Counted from the first letter of the stretch, positions 18,005 to 26,840 are shown. The stretch is DNA of 64,000 nucleotides from Phycisphaerales bacterium (GCA_020852275.1 JADZBE010000013.1:1-64000), one strand, 5' to 3'. Notes: generated by a model not told the origin, from the letters alone. A program made the numbers and translations.

Positions 18005-18412
18005 ATGATGCGACCTGTGGATTCATCGTTGCCGGACGCCGAGCGCGAGGTGCTGGCCTGCGTGATGCAGCGCGGCGAGGCCACGGCGGGGCAAGTGCGA
18101 ACGGCGCTGACGCGGTATCGCCCAATGGCGCATGGATCGGTCGTGACGCTGCTGAAGCGGCTGATGGACAAGGGCTGGGTTTCCCGCGTCAAGGCCAAGG
18201 GCAGCCGCGCGTTCATCTACGCTCCCACGCGGAAGGCCAGACCGATGCACCGCCGCGTGCTGCGCGATCTGCTCGAACGCCTTTTCGGCGGCGACGGCGT
18301 CGCGCTGGTCGCCTCCCTGTTTGAAAGCCGTCCGCCGACGGCCGCGGAGATCGAGCGGATTCAGGCCATGCTCGACGATTGCCGCGACAAGACCCGGAGC
18401 CAACCGCCATGA
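18005..18412 (+). CDS. BlaI/MecI/CopY-family transcriptional repressor
   Basis: A 135-residue winged-helix repressor of the BlaI family. The segment LPDAEREVLACVMQRGEATA opens the winged helix, HGSVVTLLKRLMDKGWVSRVK is the recognition helix and wing, and residues 75-135 form the dimerisation helices. In known systems an M56 protease partner triggers cleavage of the repressor; that partner is encoded immediately downstream with an ATGA overlap. ATG 18005 was chosen because the promoter's -10 box ends at 17997; a second ATG at 18008 is the alternative. The mRNA is expected to be leaderless. The regulated genes are probably this operon itself. Confidence 0.9.
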   Translation: MMRPVDSSLPDAEREVLACVMQRGEATAGQVRTALTRYRPMAHGSVVTLLKRLMDKGWVSRVKAKGSRAFIYAPTRKARPMHRRVLRDLLERLFGGDGVALVASLFESRPPTAAEIERIQAMLDDCRDKTRSQPP

Positions 18413-18489
18413 CCCTGTCGCATGAGACGATCGCCATGACCCTGCGACTGGAGAGTCTCGCCATGAACCTGTCACCGGAGTTGATGGCC
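18409..18489 (+). repeat. Three 27-bp tandem units at the start of the M56 gene
   Basis: The first 27 codons are three diverged copies of one 27-bp unit, each beginning with ATG and ending in a GCC codon. In the protein this gives MTLSHETIA, MTLRLESLA and MNLSPELMA. A GAG or GGAG motif lies about nine bases before each ATG, so each unit carries its own potential ribosome-entry signal. Confidence 0.8.
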
Positions 18490-21400
18490 GCCTACACGTC
18501 CGTGGTCCTGCGGATCACATTGGAGAGCAGCCTGATTGCGCTGCTGCTGCTCATGGTCGCCCGACTGGGACGCCGCTGGCCTTCGCCGCTGAGATACGGG
18601 CTTCTGCTGCTGGGGCTGGTGCGGTTCGCGCTGCCGCCGATGCCCGCGCTGCCGACCGGCGTTCTGCCCGTGGCGGAGCGAGCGATGCCCGCGACGTTCG
18701 CATCGATCATCCAGACCGTGGAGCCGCCTGCGGGTGCACGATCGCCTGCCGCTGGCGCGCGATCGTGGGCCGCGGACGACGGCGAGTTCGAGAATGCGGT
18801 CGAACCAAGACAAAACCGCGCCGTGCCTGGGCCGGTGGAGGGTTCGCCCTCCACCGCCCAAGCCCCCGTTGAGCTCCGCGCGTCAACGGAAACCGGCGCG
18901 TTCGACGGAATTCAAACCGCGCCCGCTTATGGTGGGTTTGCAGTCATGCAGGCGATTGGGCCGTGGATTCACGCGGGTGGCGTGCTTCTGCTCCTGGCGT
19001 GGGCGGCGAGGCAGTTGTGCTTGTTAAGTCGGCTGTGCGCCGGCGCGCGGCGAGTGGATTCGAGTGATCCGTTGCATGCGCGATTTCGCTCGATCGCCGA
19101 ACGGATGGGCATTCGACGGCTGCCCGCGCTCCTCATGCACGACGGGGCGATTCCGCCGATGGCGCTGGGTCTGTGGCGGCGTCGCGTCCTGGTTCCCACG
19201 GCCTTGCTCGCGCGGCTTGAATCGCGGGAACTGGAAGCCGTCCTGTCCCACGAGCTGGCGCATCATCGGCGCGGCGACCTGTGGGTGAACTGGGTGCAAC
19301 TGCTGCTGGCTGGCGCGTGGTGGTTCAATCCGGTGCTGTGGCTGCTGAACCGTTCGATCCGGCGCGTGCGCGAGGAATGCTGCGACGACATGGTGCTGGC
19401 GCTGCGCGAGGCGGACGCGGATTCATACGGGCAGGCGCTTGTGCACGTGGCGCGTGAGCTGGTGAATCCGACGGCGCTGGCGGGCGCGGTGCTGGGCTTG
19501 GCTCCCCGGCTGCATCCGCTGGGCGGGCGCATCCGACGCATCATGGACCGCACGCTGCGCCGCTCGCCGCGATTGTCGCTGACGGGCGCGGCGATCCTGG
19601 CTGCCGCCGCGCTGGCGGTCCTGCCGGGTTTCGCAAGGCGGGAGTCTGATCCGGCGGCGCAGCAATCCGATCCGACGGCGAGGCAATTCGATCCGACTGC
19701 GGGGCAATCGGATTCGACGGCGGCGAGGGCGCTCGGCGGCAGTTCCACGATGGCGCGGGAAGGCAGCGGTCCGTCGGCCAGGACCGACGGCGATGGCACG
19801 GCTGTGCCGAGCGGAGAAGCAGCTCAATCCACGGAGACCAAGGTCGCTGCATCGAAAGATGTTATTTCGCCCGCTGAATTTCAGGCGGAGCGGATCCTTG
19901 TCACAGTTCTGGACTCGACGGCGGATCAACCGGTCGAGGGCGCGACGGTCACGCTGCGAGGCTCCAAGGAAGAACAATCGGCAACGACCGGCGCGGACGG
20001 TCGCGTCGTCGTGGCGCTCCCGTCGGATATCCAACGGAGCCTCTACATCCGTGCTGCCAAGAGCGGGTTCATTGGACAATCCGCCTGGTTCGCCGGCCAC
20101 ATGGAGGAAAAGCCACGCGTTCCGCAGGCGTGCACGCTCAGGCTGGCTCGCGCGACGCCGATCCGTGCGCGGGTGATCGACACGGAGGGCAAGCCGATTG
20201 CGGATGTGGAGGTTGAGCTGAGCGTGCGCGAAGACTTCCGCGAGCATGGCGTCCCCTTTATCTCGCAATCGTTCAAGGCCAAGTCGGATTCTGAAGGCTG
20301 GTATGAGGTGCCGTGCAACCCAGTCTCGCCCCTCGAGAATACGCCGAAGTGGGTGCTGAATCTCGACCATCCGGCATACTTGCCGGTGCAGCTCAATACC
20401 GTGGACGGCAGCAAGCCGCCTGCGTTAAGGTCCATGTCGGTGTCGATTCCGATGAGCGAATTTCTGTCGAGTAAGGCCACCTTCCAGCTTCAACCGGATA
20501 CCCGCACGCCCTTTCGAGTGTCCGGACGCGTGGTGGATCAAGCCGGAAACGCGCTAGCCGGTTCTCGCGTGCGCTGTGAGTGGGAATCAGGTCACAACGC
20601 AGAGCTGGCGATTGCAAAGAGTGACGCCGATGGCAAGTACGGATTCGAAGTCACACGTCCGCGGGTGTCGTTTGGCAACGGAATGCGGGTCATCGCGGAA
20701 GCGGACGGCTACGCCGCGCAGGTGACTTGGATCAAGCCTGAGCCAACCGCCAACGTCGACTTTGCACTTCAACCGACTGATCCGATTCGCGGCATCGTGG
20801 TCGGCGCGGATTCAAGACCCATTGAAGGCGCCAGCGTTTACTTGGCGGCCAATCGCGCGGGAGCACTGGCTGGTTGGAGTTGGAAGGCAATCACTGGACC
20901 GGATGGGAAATTCGAATGCCTGTTTCCCTCCGATGAAAGCCTCAACCTTCGCGTCATGAAGGAGCCGCATCAGTCGTATCAAAACAATGGTCCGCTGCGC
21001 GACGTCACGCTCAGCGTCACGCTGAAGGAGAAGGCCTACGTGCAGGGGGCGGTGACGCGCAAGTCCGACGGCGAACCTGTGCCGAATTTCAACTTGGAGG
21101 TAGGTCTGATAAGCCCGCAGGGAAACGTCGCATGGATGTCGCGCGCAGGTGTGCCATCATCCCCTCCGTTCAGCGACGGGACGTACCGCGTTGACATGCC
21201 CAGCAACATGATGAGCGACGGCTTCCGGCTGCGCATCACCGCGAGTGGTTTTCGCCCCACTGAGTCTCCCGTACTCAGGATCGGCTCTGAAACGCTTCAT
21301 TGGGATGCTGCGCTGGAACCCCTCGGCCGGTACACGGGGCGCGTCCTCCTCCCCGATGGCACGCCCGCCGTTGGCGCCCCTGTGTACGGATGGGCAGGAG

Positions 21401-22764
21401 ACGAAAACCACGGAGTCAGTTTCACAAATCTGTCCGTTCAGGTGGATCTGCCGCGGGACCCGAAGGTCCTGGAAGCAAAGACCGACTCGACTGGAGGGTT
21501 TGTGCTGCCACAGGAGGACGACCTGGTAGTAGTTGTGGCTACGCATGACGCGGGCGCCGTCGTGGTCACCTCGCCATCCACGTCGCTTGGCGACCTTACG
21601 TTGGAGCCTTGGGGGTGGATCCAGGGACAGGTGTTCAACGGATCAACGCCCGACGCAGGCCGCATGATTCGCGCCTGGGTGCCGCTGACGGAGGCGGGTG
21701 GGCCGCAGGTGAACTTCACCTTCGAAACGCAGTGCGACGAGGAGGGGCGATTCGAGCTTCGCAGCCACGCGGGCTGGGTCTTTCTCTCGGCCTTGCAGTG
21801 GTCGGAAGCGCGGTTTTCGGAAAGAAGCTCCCGCCCCGAAGGCTTCCGGGACATCTGGTCCACACGGGTCGTGCTCGACGCCGCCGAGCGAGTCCGTATC
21901 GAGATTGGCAAGGGCGGCCGGACGGTCACCGGCCGAGTGCTCGGAGCCAACATGGAGCACGCTCCGTGGTGGTGCTATTTCAATCTCTACCGCGTGTCTC
22001 CTGAAGAGCCGGAAAGCCTCAAGCCGGCGAATGGCTCGAGAGACCCGAAAGACTACGCTGACTGGTACAGGTCGCCACAGATGAGAGAGCATTTGGCCAA
22101 GCCGATGCAATACGCAGTGGAGCTTGCCGCTGACGGCCGTTTCACGATCAGAAACGTGGTGCCAGGCAACTTCAACCTATTGGGTGAACTGAGGAAACCT
22201 GGCGAATTGCGCGGAACGCTGGGTCGTGCCGACCCCGAGCACATTTATGAGATACCGCCTTCGGATGACTTGGAGCCGTTCGATCTGGGCGACATATCCC
22301 TGCTGCCGCCGCAGGAGCGTCCGGTGGAAATCCAGGTCGGTCAGCTTGCGCCCGACTTCACCATCACCACATTGGACGGAAAGACGCTGTCCCTGGCGGA
22401 GCTGAAGGGCAAAGTCGTGCTGCTGGACTTCTGGGCGACGTGGTGCGGGCCGTGCATGAGGCAGGTGCCGTTCCTCACGGAAATCCACGAGCGCTTCGGC
22501 AAGCGGGAGGACTTCGTGATGATCGGGCTGAGCCTTGACAAGACGATCGAGGATCTTCAGCGCGGTGTGACCGAGCACAAGCTGAATTGGCCTCAGGCGC
22601 TGCTCAGCGGAGAACCGGGCGAGCGGATCAAGAAGGCCTACGGAGTCGAAGGCATCCCGCACATCGTAATCGTGGGCAAGACCGGACGCATCGAAACGCC
22701 CAACACGTTCGGCGACATGATGGCCACGGCGATCGAAGCTGCGCTGGTCCGGCCGGGGAAGTGA
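18409..22764 (+). CDS. BlaR1-like M56 protease fused to carboxypeptidase-like repeats and a thioredoxin domain
   Basis: A 1451-residue membrane protein. The N-terminal 400 residues are an M56 (BlaR1/MecR1) peptidase: helices near residues 30-50, 60-85, 185-205, 295-312 and 385-405, with the zinc motif SHELAHH (His281, Glu282, His285) and downstream EECCDD. A Ser/Asp/Pro-rich linker with repeated SDPTA-like units follows. From about 490 to 1310 are several carboxypeptidase-regulatory-like (Ig-like) domains, for example PVEGATVTLRGS and VVGADSRPIEGASVYL. The C-terminus (from about 1318) is a TlpA/AhpC-type thioredoxin with FWATWCGPC (Cys1346, Cys1349). The ATG overlaps the blaI stop. A penicillin-binding sensor domain, usual in BlaR1, is absent. 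Confidence 0.88.
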   Translation: MTLSHETIAMTLRLESLAMNLSPELMAAYTSVVLRITLESSLIALLLLMVARLGRRWPSPLRYGLLLLGLVRFALPPMPALPTGVLPVAERAMPATFASIIQTVEPPAGARSPAAGARSWAADDGEFENAVEPRQNRAVPGPVEGSPSTAQAPVELRASTETGAFDGIQTAPAYGGFAVMQAIGPWIHAGGVLLLLAWAARQLCLLSRLCAGARRVDSSDPLHARFRSIAERMGIRRLPALLMHDGAIPPMALGLWRRRVLVPTALLARLESRELEAVLSHELAHHRRGDLWVNWVQLLLAGAWWFNPVLWLLNRSIRRVREECCDDMVLALREADADSYGQALVHVARELVNPTALAGAVLGLAPRLHPLGGRIRRIMDRTLRRSPRLSLTGAAILAAAALAVLPGFARRESDPAAQQSDPTARQFDPTAGQSDSTAARALGGSSTMAREGSGPSARTDGDGTAVPSGEAAQSTETKVAASKDVISPAEFQAERILVTVLDSTADQPVEGATVTLRGSKEEQSATTGADGRVVVALPSDIQRSLYIRAAKSGFIGQSAWFAGHMEEKPRVPQACTLRLARATPIRARVIDTEGKPIADVEVELSVREDFREHGVPFISQSFKAKSDSEGWYEVPCNPVSPLENTPKWVLNLDHPAYLPVQLNTVDGSKPPALRSMSVSIPMSEFLSSKATFQLQPDTRTPFRVSGRVVDQAGNALAGSRVRCEWESGHNAELAIAKSDADGKYGFEVTRPRVSFGNGMRVIAEADGYAAQVTWIKPEPTANVDFALQPTDPIRGIVVGADSRPIEGASVYLAANRAGALAGWSWKAITGPDGKFECLFPSDESLNLRVMKEPHQSYQNNGPLRDVTLSVTLKEKAYVQGAVTRKSDGEPVPNFNLEVGLISPQGNVAWMSRAGVPSSPPFSDGTYRVDMPSNMMSDGFRLRITASGFRPTESPVLRIGSETLHWDAALEPLGRYTGRVLLPDGTPAVGAPVYGWAGDENHGVSFTNLSVQVDLPRDPKVLEAKTDSTGGFVLPQEDDLVVVVATHDAGAVVVTSPSTSLGDLTLEPWGWIQGQVFNGSTPDAGRMIRAWVPLTEAGGPQVNFTFETQCDEEGRFELRSHAGWVFLSALQWSEARFSERSSRPEGFRDIWSTRVVLDAAERVRIEIGKGGRTVTGRVLGANMEHAPWWCYFNLYRVSPEEPESLKPANGSRDPKDYADWYRSPQMREHLAKPMQYAVELAADGRFTIRNVVPGNFNLLGELRKPGELRGTLGRADPEHIYEIPPSDDLEPFDLGDISLLPPQERPVEIQVGQLAPDFTITTLDGKTLSLAELKGKVVLLDFWATWCGPCMRQVPFLTEIHERFGKREDFVMIGLSLDKTIEDLQRGVTEHKLNWPQALLSGEPGERIKKAYGVEGIPHIVIVGKTGRIETPNTFGDMMATAIEAALVRPGK

Positions 22765-22789
22765 TGGCGCACGGCGCCGAATAAGATGC

Positions 22790-24355
22790 CTACGAGGAGA
22801 GGCGTGGACTGCCCGATTCACTATTTGGCAGTCTGGCAGCGACCGACTCGGCCTGGCTTCGCCAACGCAGTTCCCTCCGCGCCATCACCGCCGCCCGCAA
22901 CGATAGAACGGCGATGCTCATACACAGCGTCGCGAGCGGGATCGCAAGATGGATGAGATCCATGGCGCCGGGTGGGCCCGTCCGAGGCGAGGCGGCGGCC
23001 GGCGGTTTCACCGCCACGCCGATCAGCGCCAGGATGCCCACGCAGAGCATGCCCGCGCCCATCATGATCCACGCCATCCAAAGAATGAACTGCAGCCCCA
23101 CCGAGACGGCGGCGGAAAAGTCGCTTCCGGACTGCAGGAGCAACGCGCGGACACGCCAGAAACCGCCGAGCGCGACCAGCGCAATCATCCAACCCAAGAG
23201 GACCATGCCCGGCAGCGGGGCCGACAACGTCTTCACCACAGCGGCGCTCGCCAGGAAAACGCCCCACCCGATTCTCCGAATCCACGGCTCAAACCACAGG
23301 CCGGGGGGCGGGAGCGAGAGGGTCGGATCGCGCCGCCCGAGCAGGTGGGCGGCCGAGCACGCAGGGAGCAGGATCGTCGCCCAACTCCACGAGGTCAGCA
23401 GGATCATTTGTCGTCCGCTGACCGCGCCGTCGAGCGCGGCGGCCACGAACAGGGCCGGAAGAAAGGCTGCACCCGCCGCCCATGCCGCGGCAACGCTGAA
23501 GAGCAGCGCCCCCGCCCGCATGGACTTGAGCCACCGTCGATCCGCGAACGCGAGAGACTCCTCCCGCATGGACATCTCGACCGGACTGCCGCACTCGGGG
23601 CACGCGCTGGACGCCAGTGAAGCGCGCAGATCGTAGCCGCAGCCGCGGCAAGGAACCGTGTCCGTCGCTGGGAGTGCCTCCCCATCCGCCCATTGGGCAA
23701 CTTCGCGCTCGGGCAGGAATTCGGAACTCAGGAGGCGCCTGCGGCCTGCGTAATTGCGCGAGTACACGGGCGGCACACCGGCGCCCATCCTCCAAGCATG
23801 AGTAACTATGGCGGCCGCAAGCTCTTGTGGCGACTTGTCCGAGATGTTTGGAAAGAAGACGTGGCAGTGTTGAAAACGGTGCCTGAGCCGTGTTGACCAG
23901 CGGCATTCGCTGGACCCTCGGTACGTCACGGGTTCTTCCAGCACGATTCCCAACCCGTGCGATGTATCCAGGCTCACCACGCTTCCCATCTGTCCGCGAA
24001 TCTCGATCGCCTCGATGTTGTCGATTTCGATCTCGAAGGGCGTCCAGCGGCCGAAGATCAGCCGGGTTCCTCGTAAGCGGCAGTACGCGGTCTCATACCG
24101 CTGGGTGAGGTAAACCACAAGCAACAAGCCAACCGCGCAGACAGCGAGAAGGATCAACGCCACCCGAAAGATAAACCCGGGCAGGAAGGCGGGTCCTGTG
24201 GATGGAATGTCCGTCATCGCCATGTGGAAGCAGGCCAATACCATGAGGGCGACCACAAAACCGTAGGAGACGGCCCTGCGACGGACCTTTCGCGGATCGG
24301 GCTGAGCAAGGGAAATTGTCGCCGGTGAGGCGTCCGCCGATGTTGAGAGCTGCAT
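22790..24355 (-). CDS. Membrane protein with an internal zinc ribbon, 521 aa
   Basis: An integral membrane protein of unknown function. Two helices near residues 30-50 and 60-85 are followed by a PH-like soluble stretch (LRGTRLIFGRWTPFEIEIDNIEAIEIRG). In the middle is a zinc ribbon, CRGCGYDLRASLASSACPECG (two CxxC knuckles around residues 240-260), a motif frequent in Planctomycetota. At least five further helices follow (for example ALLFSVAAAWAAGAAFLPALFVAA). The start codon at 24355 is the only ATG that includes the first charged stretch. It is convergent with the upstream fusion gene. No enzymatic motif was found. Confidence 0.72.
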   Translation of the reverse strand: MQLSTSADASPATISLAQPDPRKVRRRAVSYGFVVALMVLACFHMAMTDIPSTGPAFLPGFIFRVALILLAVCAVGLLLVVYLTQRYETAYCRLRGTRLIFGRWTPFEIEIDNIEAIEIRGQMGSVVSLDTSHGLGIVLEEPVTYRGSSECRWSTRLRHRFQHCHVFFPNISDKSPQELAAAIVTHAWRMGAGVPPVYSRNYAGRRRLLSSEFLPEREVAQWADGEALPATDTVPCRGCGYDLRASLASSACPECGSPVEMSMREESLAFADRRWLKSMRAGALLFSVAAAWAAGAAFLPALFVAAALDGAVSGRQMILLTSWSWATILLPACSAAHLLGRRDPTLSLPPPGLWFEPWIRRIGWGVFLASAAVVKTLSAPLPGMVLLGWMIALVALGGFWRVRALLLQSGSDFSAAVSVGLQFILWMAWIMMGAGMLCVGILALIGVAVKPPAAASPRTGPPGAMDLIHLAIPLATLCMSIAVLSLRAAVMARRELRWRSQAESVAARLPNSESGSPRLSS

Positions 24356-24769
24356 GAATGTTCATCGTAAACAACTGGGGAAGATTCTGCACGCATCCTG
24401 CGACTCCTTTCTTTAGGCGCTTTTTCCAGCAGGGCAGCGGGCGCAGGGCGCGCGCCGGACAACAATGGGGGCGCAGCCGTGACCTTTGCCTGTCCTTGCT
24501 TCATGTGGCGCCGGCTCGGAAAGGCGCCGGACCGGTGGCCGCTCGGAGAGCGGCCCCACCCTCTGCGGCCTCCGCGGCTCTGCGTGAGCTTTCCTCACCG
24601 GCGCGAGGCGTCCAGTCGCGCGCGAGGCGTCCACCCCGGCGCGAGGCGTCCAGCCCCGCGCGACACTTCTCATTCCCAGCGTGAGCGCCGACGGCGTTGT
24701 CCTTCGCGGACTCGCGCGGGCGCGCCGGCGGCGGCGCGGGCGGGTTGTCGGGTTGCGGGAGTCAGTCGC
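24356..24769. other. Divergent intergenic region with a minisatellite
   Basis: Apart from the 19-bp tandem repeat listed separately, this region holds no convincing gene. Long frames on both strands cross it but have no start signals and are compositionally unlike the neighbours. Promoters for the flanking divergent genes presumably lie here; no confident hexamer pair was found. Confidence 0.5.
24601..24657 (+). repeat. 19-bp tandem repeat, three copies
   Basis: Three head-to-tail copies of a unit beginning GCGCGAGGCGTCCA start at 24601, 24620 and 24639, differing at two to four positions. They lie about 110 bases upstream of the lipoprotein gene. Confidence 0.75.
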
Positions 24770-25417
24770 ATGTTTGACCTGCGAAACGGCCTTTGGGGCG
24801 TGGTGAGTGCCATTACTTTGTCACTGGGCGGGTGTCTGGGCGGCGGGTGCACGCGGGCGTTCAGCGAGGCGTCGCTGGGCGAGCAGATCGAGGCCTTCAA
24901 GCAGACGACGGAGCACCTCGTCCATCTCGCGGAGCGCACGGACGCGGCCTACACGGCGGAGTTCGAGTACGACGGCGAAGACGCGGAGGCGTATCTCAAG
25001 CAAAGCGCGGGGCTGCGCATACCCATCCGCATCCGACTGGGAGTTTTCGGCAATGCGAAATCCAATGCAGCGAACGGTGGGTCTCCGGGCGCATCAGGCA
25101 CAACCCACAAGTTGGGCGCTTCGAGCCGATCGCGCGCCGCGGATGAATTCGGTGCTGCCGCCGGATGGGGCGATCCGACCGGACTGGGGACTGCGGCGGG
25201 ATCGGGCGCTTCGGCGGGATCGGGCGCCTCGACCAGATCGGGCGCCTCGACCCGATCGGGCGCCTCGACGGGATCGGGCGCTGCGACGGGAGCAGGCGCT
25301 GCGGGCGAGTTTGATCGCGTCGCTGGCGGCGGCGTGGATTTCTTTCGCGGCGGGGTGCGCGAGCCTGCGCGAGCCGATGGCGCAGGGGCAGGGAGCGGGA
25401 GTCGCGGCGCAGGTTGA
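24770..25417 (+). CDS. Putative lipoprotein with repetitive Gly/Ala/Ser tail, 215 aa
   Basis: The N-terminus MFDLRNGLWGVVSAITLSLG is followed by GCLGGGC, a lipobox-like site, so the protein is probably a lipoprotein. Residues 30-95 form a mostly helical domain (GEQIEAFKQTTEHLVHLAER). After about residue 100 the sequence turns into low-complexity Gly/Ala/Ser, largely six-residue units such as SGASTR encoded by an 18-bp minisatellite. The last 120 bases overlap, in another frame, the gene listed next, which shows better coding character there. The real stop may therefore be earlier or the gene may carry a frameshift. Confidence 0.5.
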   Translation: MFDLRNGLWGVVSAITLSLGGCLGGGCTRAFSEASLGEQIEAFKQTTEHLVHLAERTDAAYTAEFEYDGEDAEAYLKQSAGLRIPIRIRLGVFGNAKSNAANGGSPGASGTTHKLGASSRSRAADEFGAAAGWGDPTGLGTAAGSGASAGSGASTRSGASTRSGASTGSGAATGAGAAGEFDRVAGGGVDFFRGGVREPARADGAGAGSGSRGAG

Positions 25418-25595
25418 CGTCCATAGCCAGAGCCGGCGCGGCGACACCTTCAACGATGCTTCGGTCTTCTGGGCGCTCGTGGTCAACAACGCCCTGATCG
25501 CCCTGGGCCTGCCCATCATCGGCGGACTGTGGTGGTACAAGCGCCGGCAGATGCAGGGGATTGGGAGGCAGGCGGAGGCGACAGGCCGGCGGTGA
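25143..25595 (+). CDS. Small lipoprotein-like gene in a second frame over the minisatellite
   Basis: From about 25305 this frame encodes a convincing lipoprotein: a hydrophobic run LIASLAAAWISFAAGC with a lipobox Cys, a short linker, and a C-terminal membrane helix ASVFWALVVNNALIALGLPI followed by WWYKRRQ. The only upstream ATG is at 25143, which would place an Arg/Asp-rich repeat (RDRAPR units, translated from the 18-bp minisatellite) before the signal sequence. A TTG at about 25310 is an alternative start. Codon use in 25310-25595 fits this frame and not the overlapping one. Start uncertain, function unknown. Confidence 0.5.
   Translation: MNSVLPPDGAIRPDWGLRRDRALRRDRAPRPDRAPRPDRAPRRDRALRREQALRASLIASLAAAWISFAAGCASLREPMAQGQGAGVAAQVDVHSQSRRGDTFNDASVFWALVVNNALIALGLPIIGGLWWYKRRQMQGIGRQAEATGRR
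25200..25307 (+). repeat. 18-bp minisatellite, six copies
   Basis: Six tandem copies of GATCGGGCGCCTCGACSR-type units start at 25200, 25218, 25236, 25254, 25272 and 25290. Being a multiple of three, it is translated as hexapeptides in both overlapping frames. Confidence 0.9.
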
Positions 25596-25735
25596 GACGT
25601 AACGCCTGCAGGCCAAGTCCACGGACAAGCAGCATGTACCCCTGCCCCCGCGCCGCGAACTCTTGAAGAGCCCACGCCACGGCCTCCGCCCCGGGTCGTG
25701 ACGCTGCACTCCGTCGCCGGCAGCCCTCCCCCTGA

Positions 25736-25756
25736 CCCCCTCCCGGGGGGAGGGGG
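25736..25756. terminator. GC hairpin between convergent genes
   Basis: CCCCCTCCC is followed after three G by GGGAGGGGG, giving a nine-pair stem between the convergent lipoprotein and CDF genes. It could terminate both. No U tract follows, so it may rather be a repeat element. Confidence 0.45.
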
Positions 25757-25811
25757 GAGGCGGCGGCCGCGCCGCTGCAGGCGTTCAGACGGGGACAGGC
25801 TGCGGCAGAAG

Positions 25812-26840
25812 TCACCCGCTGTGCGCCAACGCGTCCTCGTGGTGGTCCGCTTCCGCTGCGAACGGCGTGGAGGCGTCCATGACGACGCGGCCCACGCGAT
25901 TGCGGGCGAGGTAGTCCTGCCAGGCGCGGCCCAGCGCCGGCTCGACGTGGACGAGCAGCCGCACGCCGGGCATCGAGTCGCGCAGGCGGCGCTCGATGTG
26001 GTGCGCGAGATCGTGCGCGGATTGCACGCTGCGGTCGCCCTGCACGACGAGGTGAATGTCCACGTGGCGGTCCGTCCCGGCACCGCGCGTGCGGATGCCG
26101 TGCACTTCGACGAAGTCGTCGCGGAACTCCTCCAGCAGCGCCGCAATGCGCGCCACATCCTCCTCCGGCAGGGCCGTGTCCATCAGTTGACGAAAACCCG
26201 GGCGGACGATCTTCACGCCGATGCCGATCAGGTACGCGCCCAGCACCACGGCCACCAAGGCGTCGATGTGGTCCGCGCCGCTCCAGCCGGCCGCTAACCC
26301 TACGCGCGAAAGCCCCAGCCCCGCCGCCAGTCCCAGCGTGATGTACACGTGCGTGCGAAGGTGCATGGCTTCGGCATAGACAAGCGGCGAGTCTGTCCGC
26401 CGCGCCAGACGAAGCACGTATCCGGAGACCGCGATGTACAGCACGCTCGCCCCGACCATGACGAACACGGTCACCAGTTCCGGGCGCGGTTCCGGCTGCA
26501 CGTACCCGATCAGAATCGCCGCGCCCTTGAACAACGCCCATCCGCCGGTGACGACGACGAAACTGCCTTCGATCAGCGCGCCGAGGCTGTCGAACTTGCC
26601 GTGACCGTAGGGGTGATTCCGGTCCGCGGGAAGCGAGGCCACCATGACGAGGAAGTAGGCGATCAGCGAGTCGAAGAGGTCGGCGGCGGTGTGCAGGCCC
26701 TCGGCGGTGATGCTGATGAGGTTGAAGAGGACGCCGATGAGGATTTCGGCGAGCGCGACGGCGGTGGTGGTGATGATGCAGATCGTGACGGCCCGCCGCC
26801 GGGTCCGATCGAGGGTCGCGTTGTCGAGCTTCAGGTGCAG
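25812..26840 (-). CDS. Cation diffusion facilitator (CDF) transporter, 342 aa, likely CTG start
   Basis: A membrane exporter of divalent cations (Zn, Fe, Co, Cd or Mn) driven by protons. Helices 1 and 2 lie in the first 70 residues, with the metal-binding HTAADLFDS (His50, Asp54) in helix 2; PYGHGKFDSLGALIEGS follows helix 2, and ADHIDALVAVVLGAYL in helix 5 carries the second HxxxD-like site. The C-terminal cytoplasmic dimer domain has VHGIRTRGAGTDRHVDIHLVV. The first ATG in frame (26645) lies inside helix 2, so a normal start is missing. AAGGA nine bases before CTG 26840 makes that codon the best start; the next stop upstream is at 26853. Confidence 0.85.
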   Translation of the reverse strand: MHLKLDNATLDRTRRRAVTICIITTTAVALAEILIGVLFNLISITAEGLHTAADLFDSLIAYFLVMVASLPADRNHPYGHGKFDSLGALIEGSFVVVTGGWALFKGAAILIGYVQPEPRPELVTVFVMVGASVLYIAVSGYVLRLARRTDSPLVYAEAMHLRTHVYITLGLAAGLGLSRVGLAAGWSGADHIDALVAVVLGAYLIGIGVKIVRPGFRQLMDTALPEEDVARIAALLEEFRDDFVEVHGIRTRGAGTDRHVDIHLVVQGDRSVQSAHDLAHHIERRLRDSMPGVRLLVHVEPALGRAWQDYLARNRVGRVVMDASTPFAAEADHHEDALAHSG

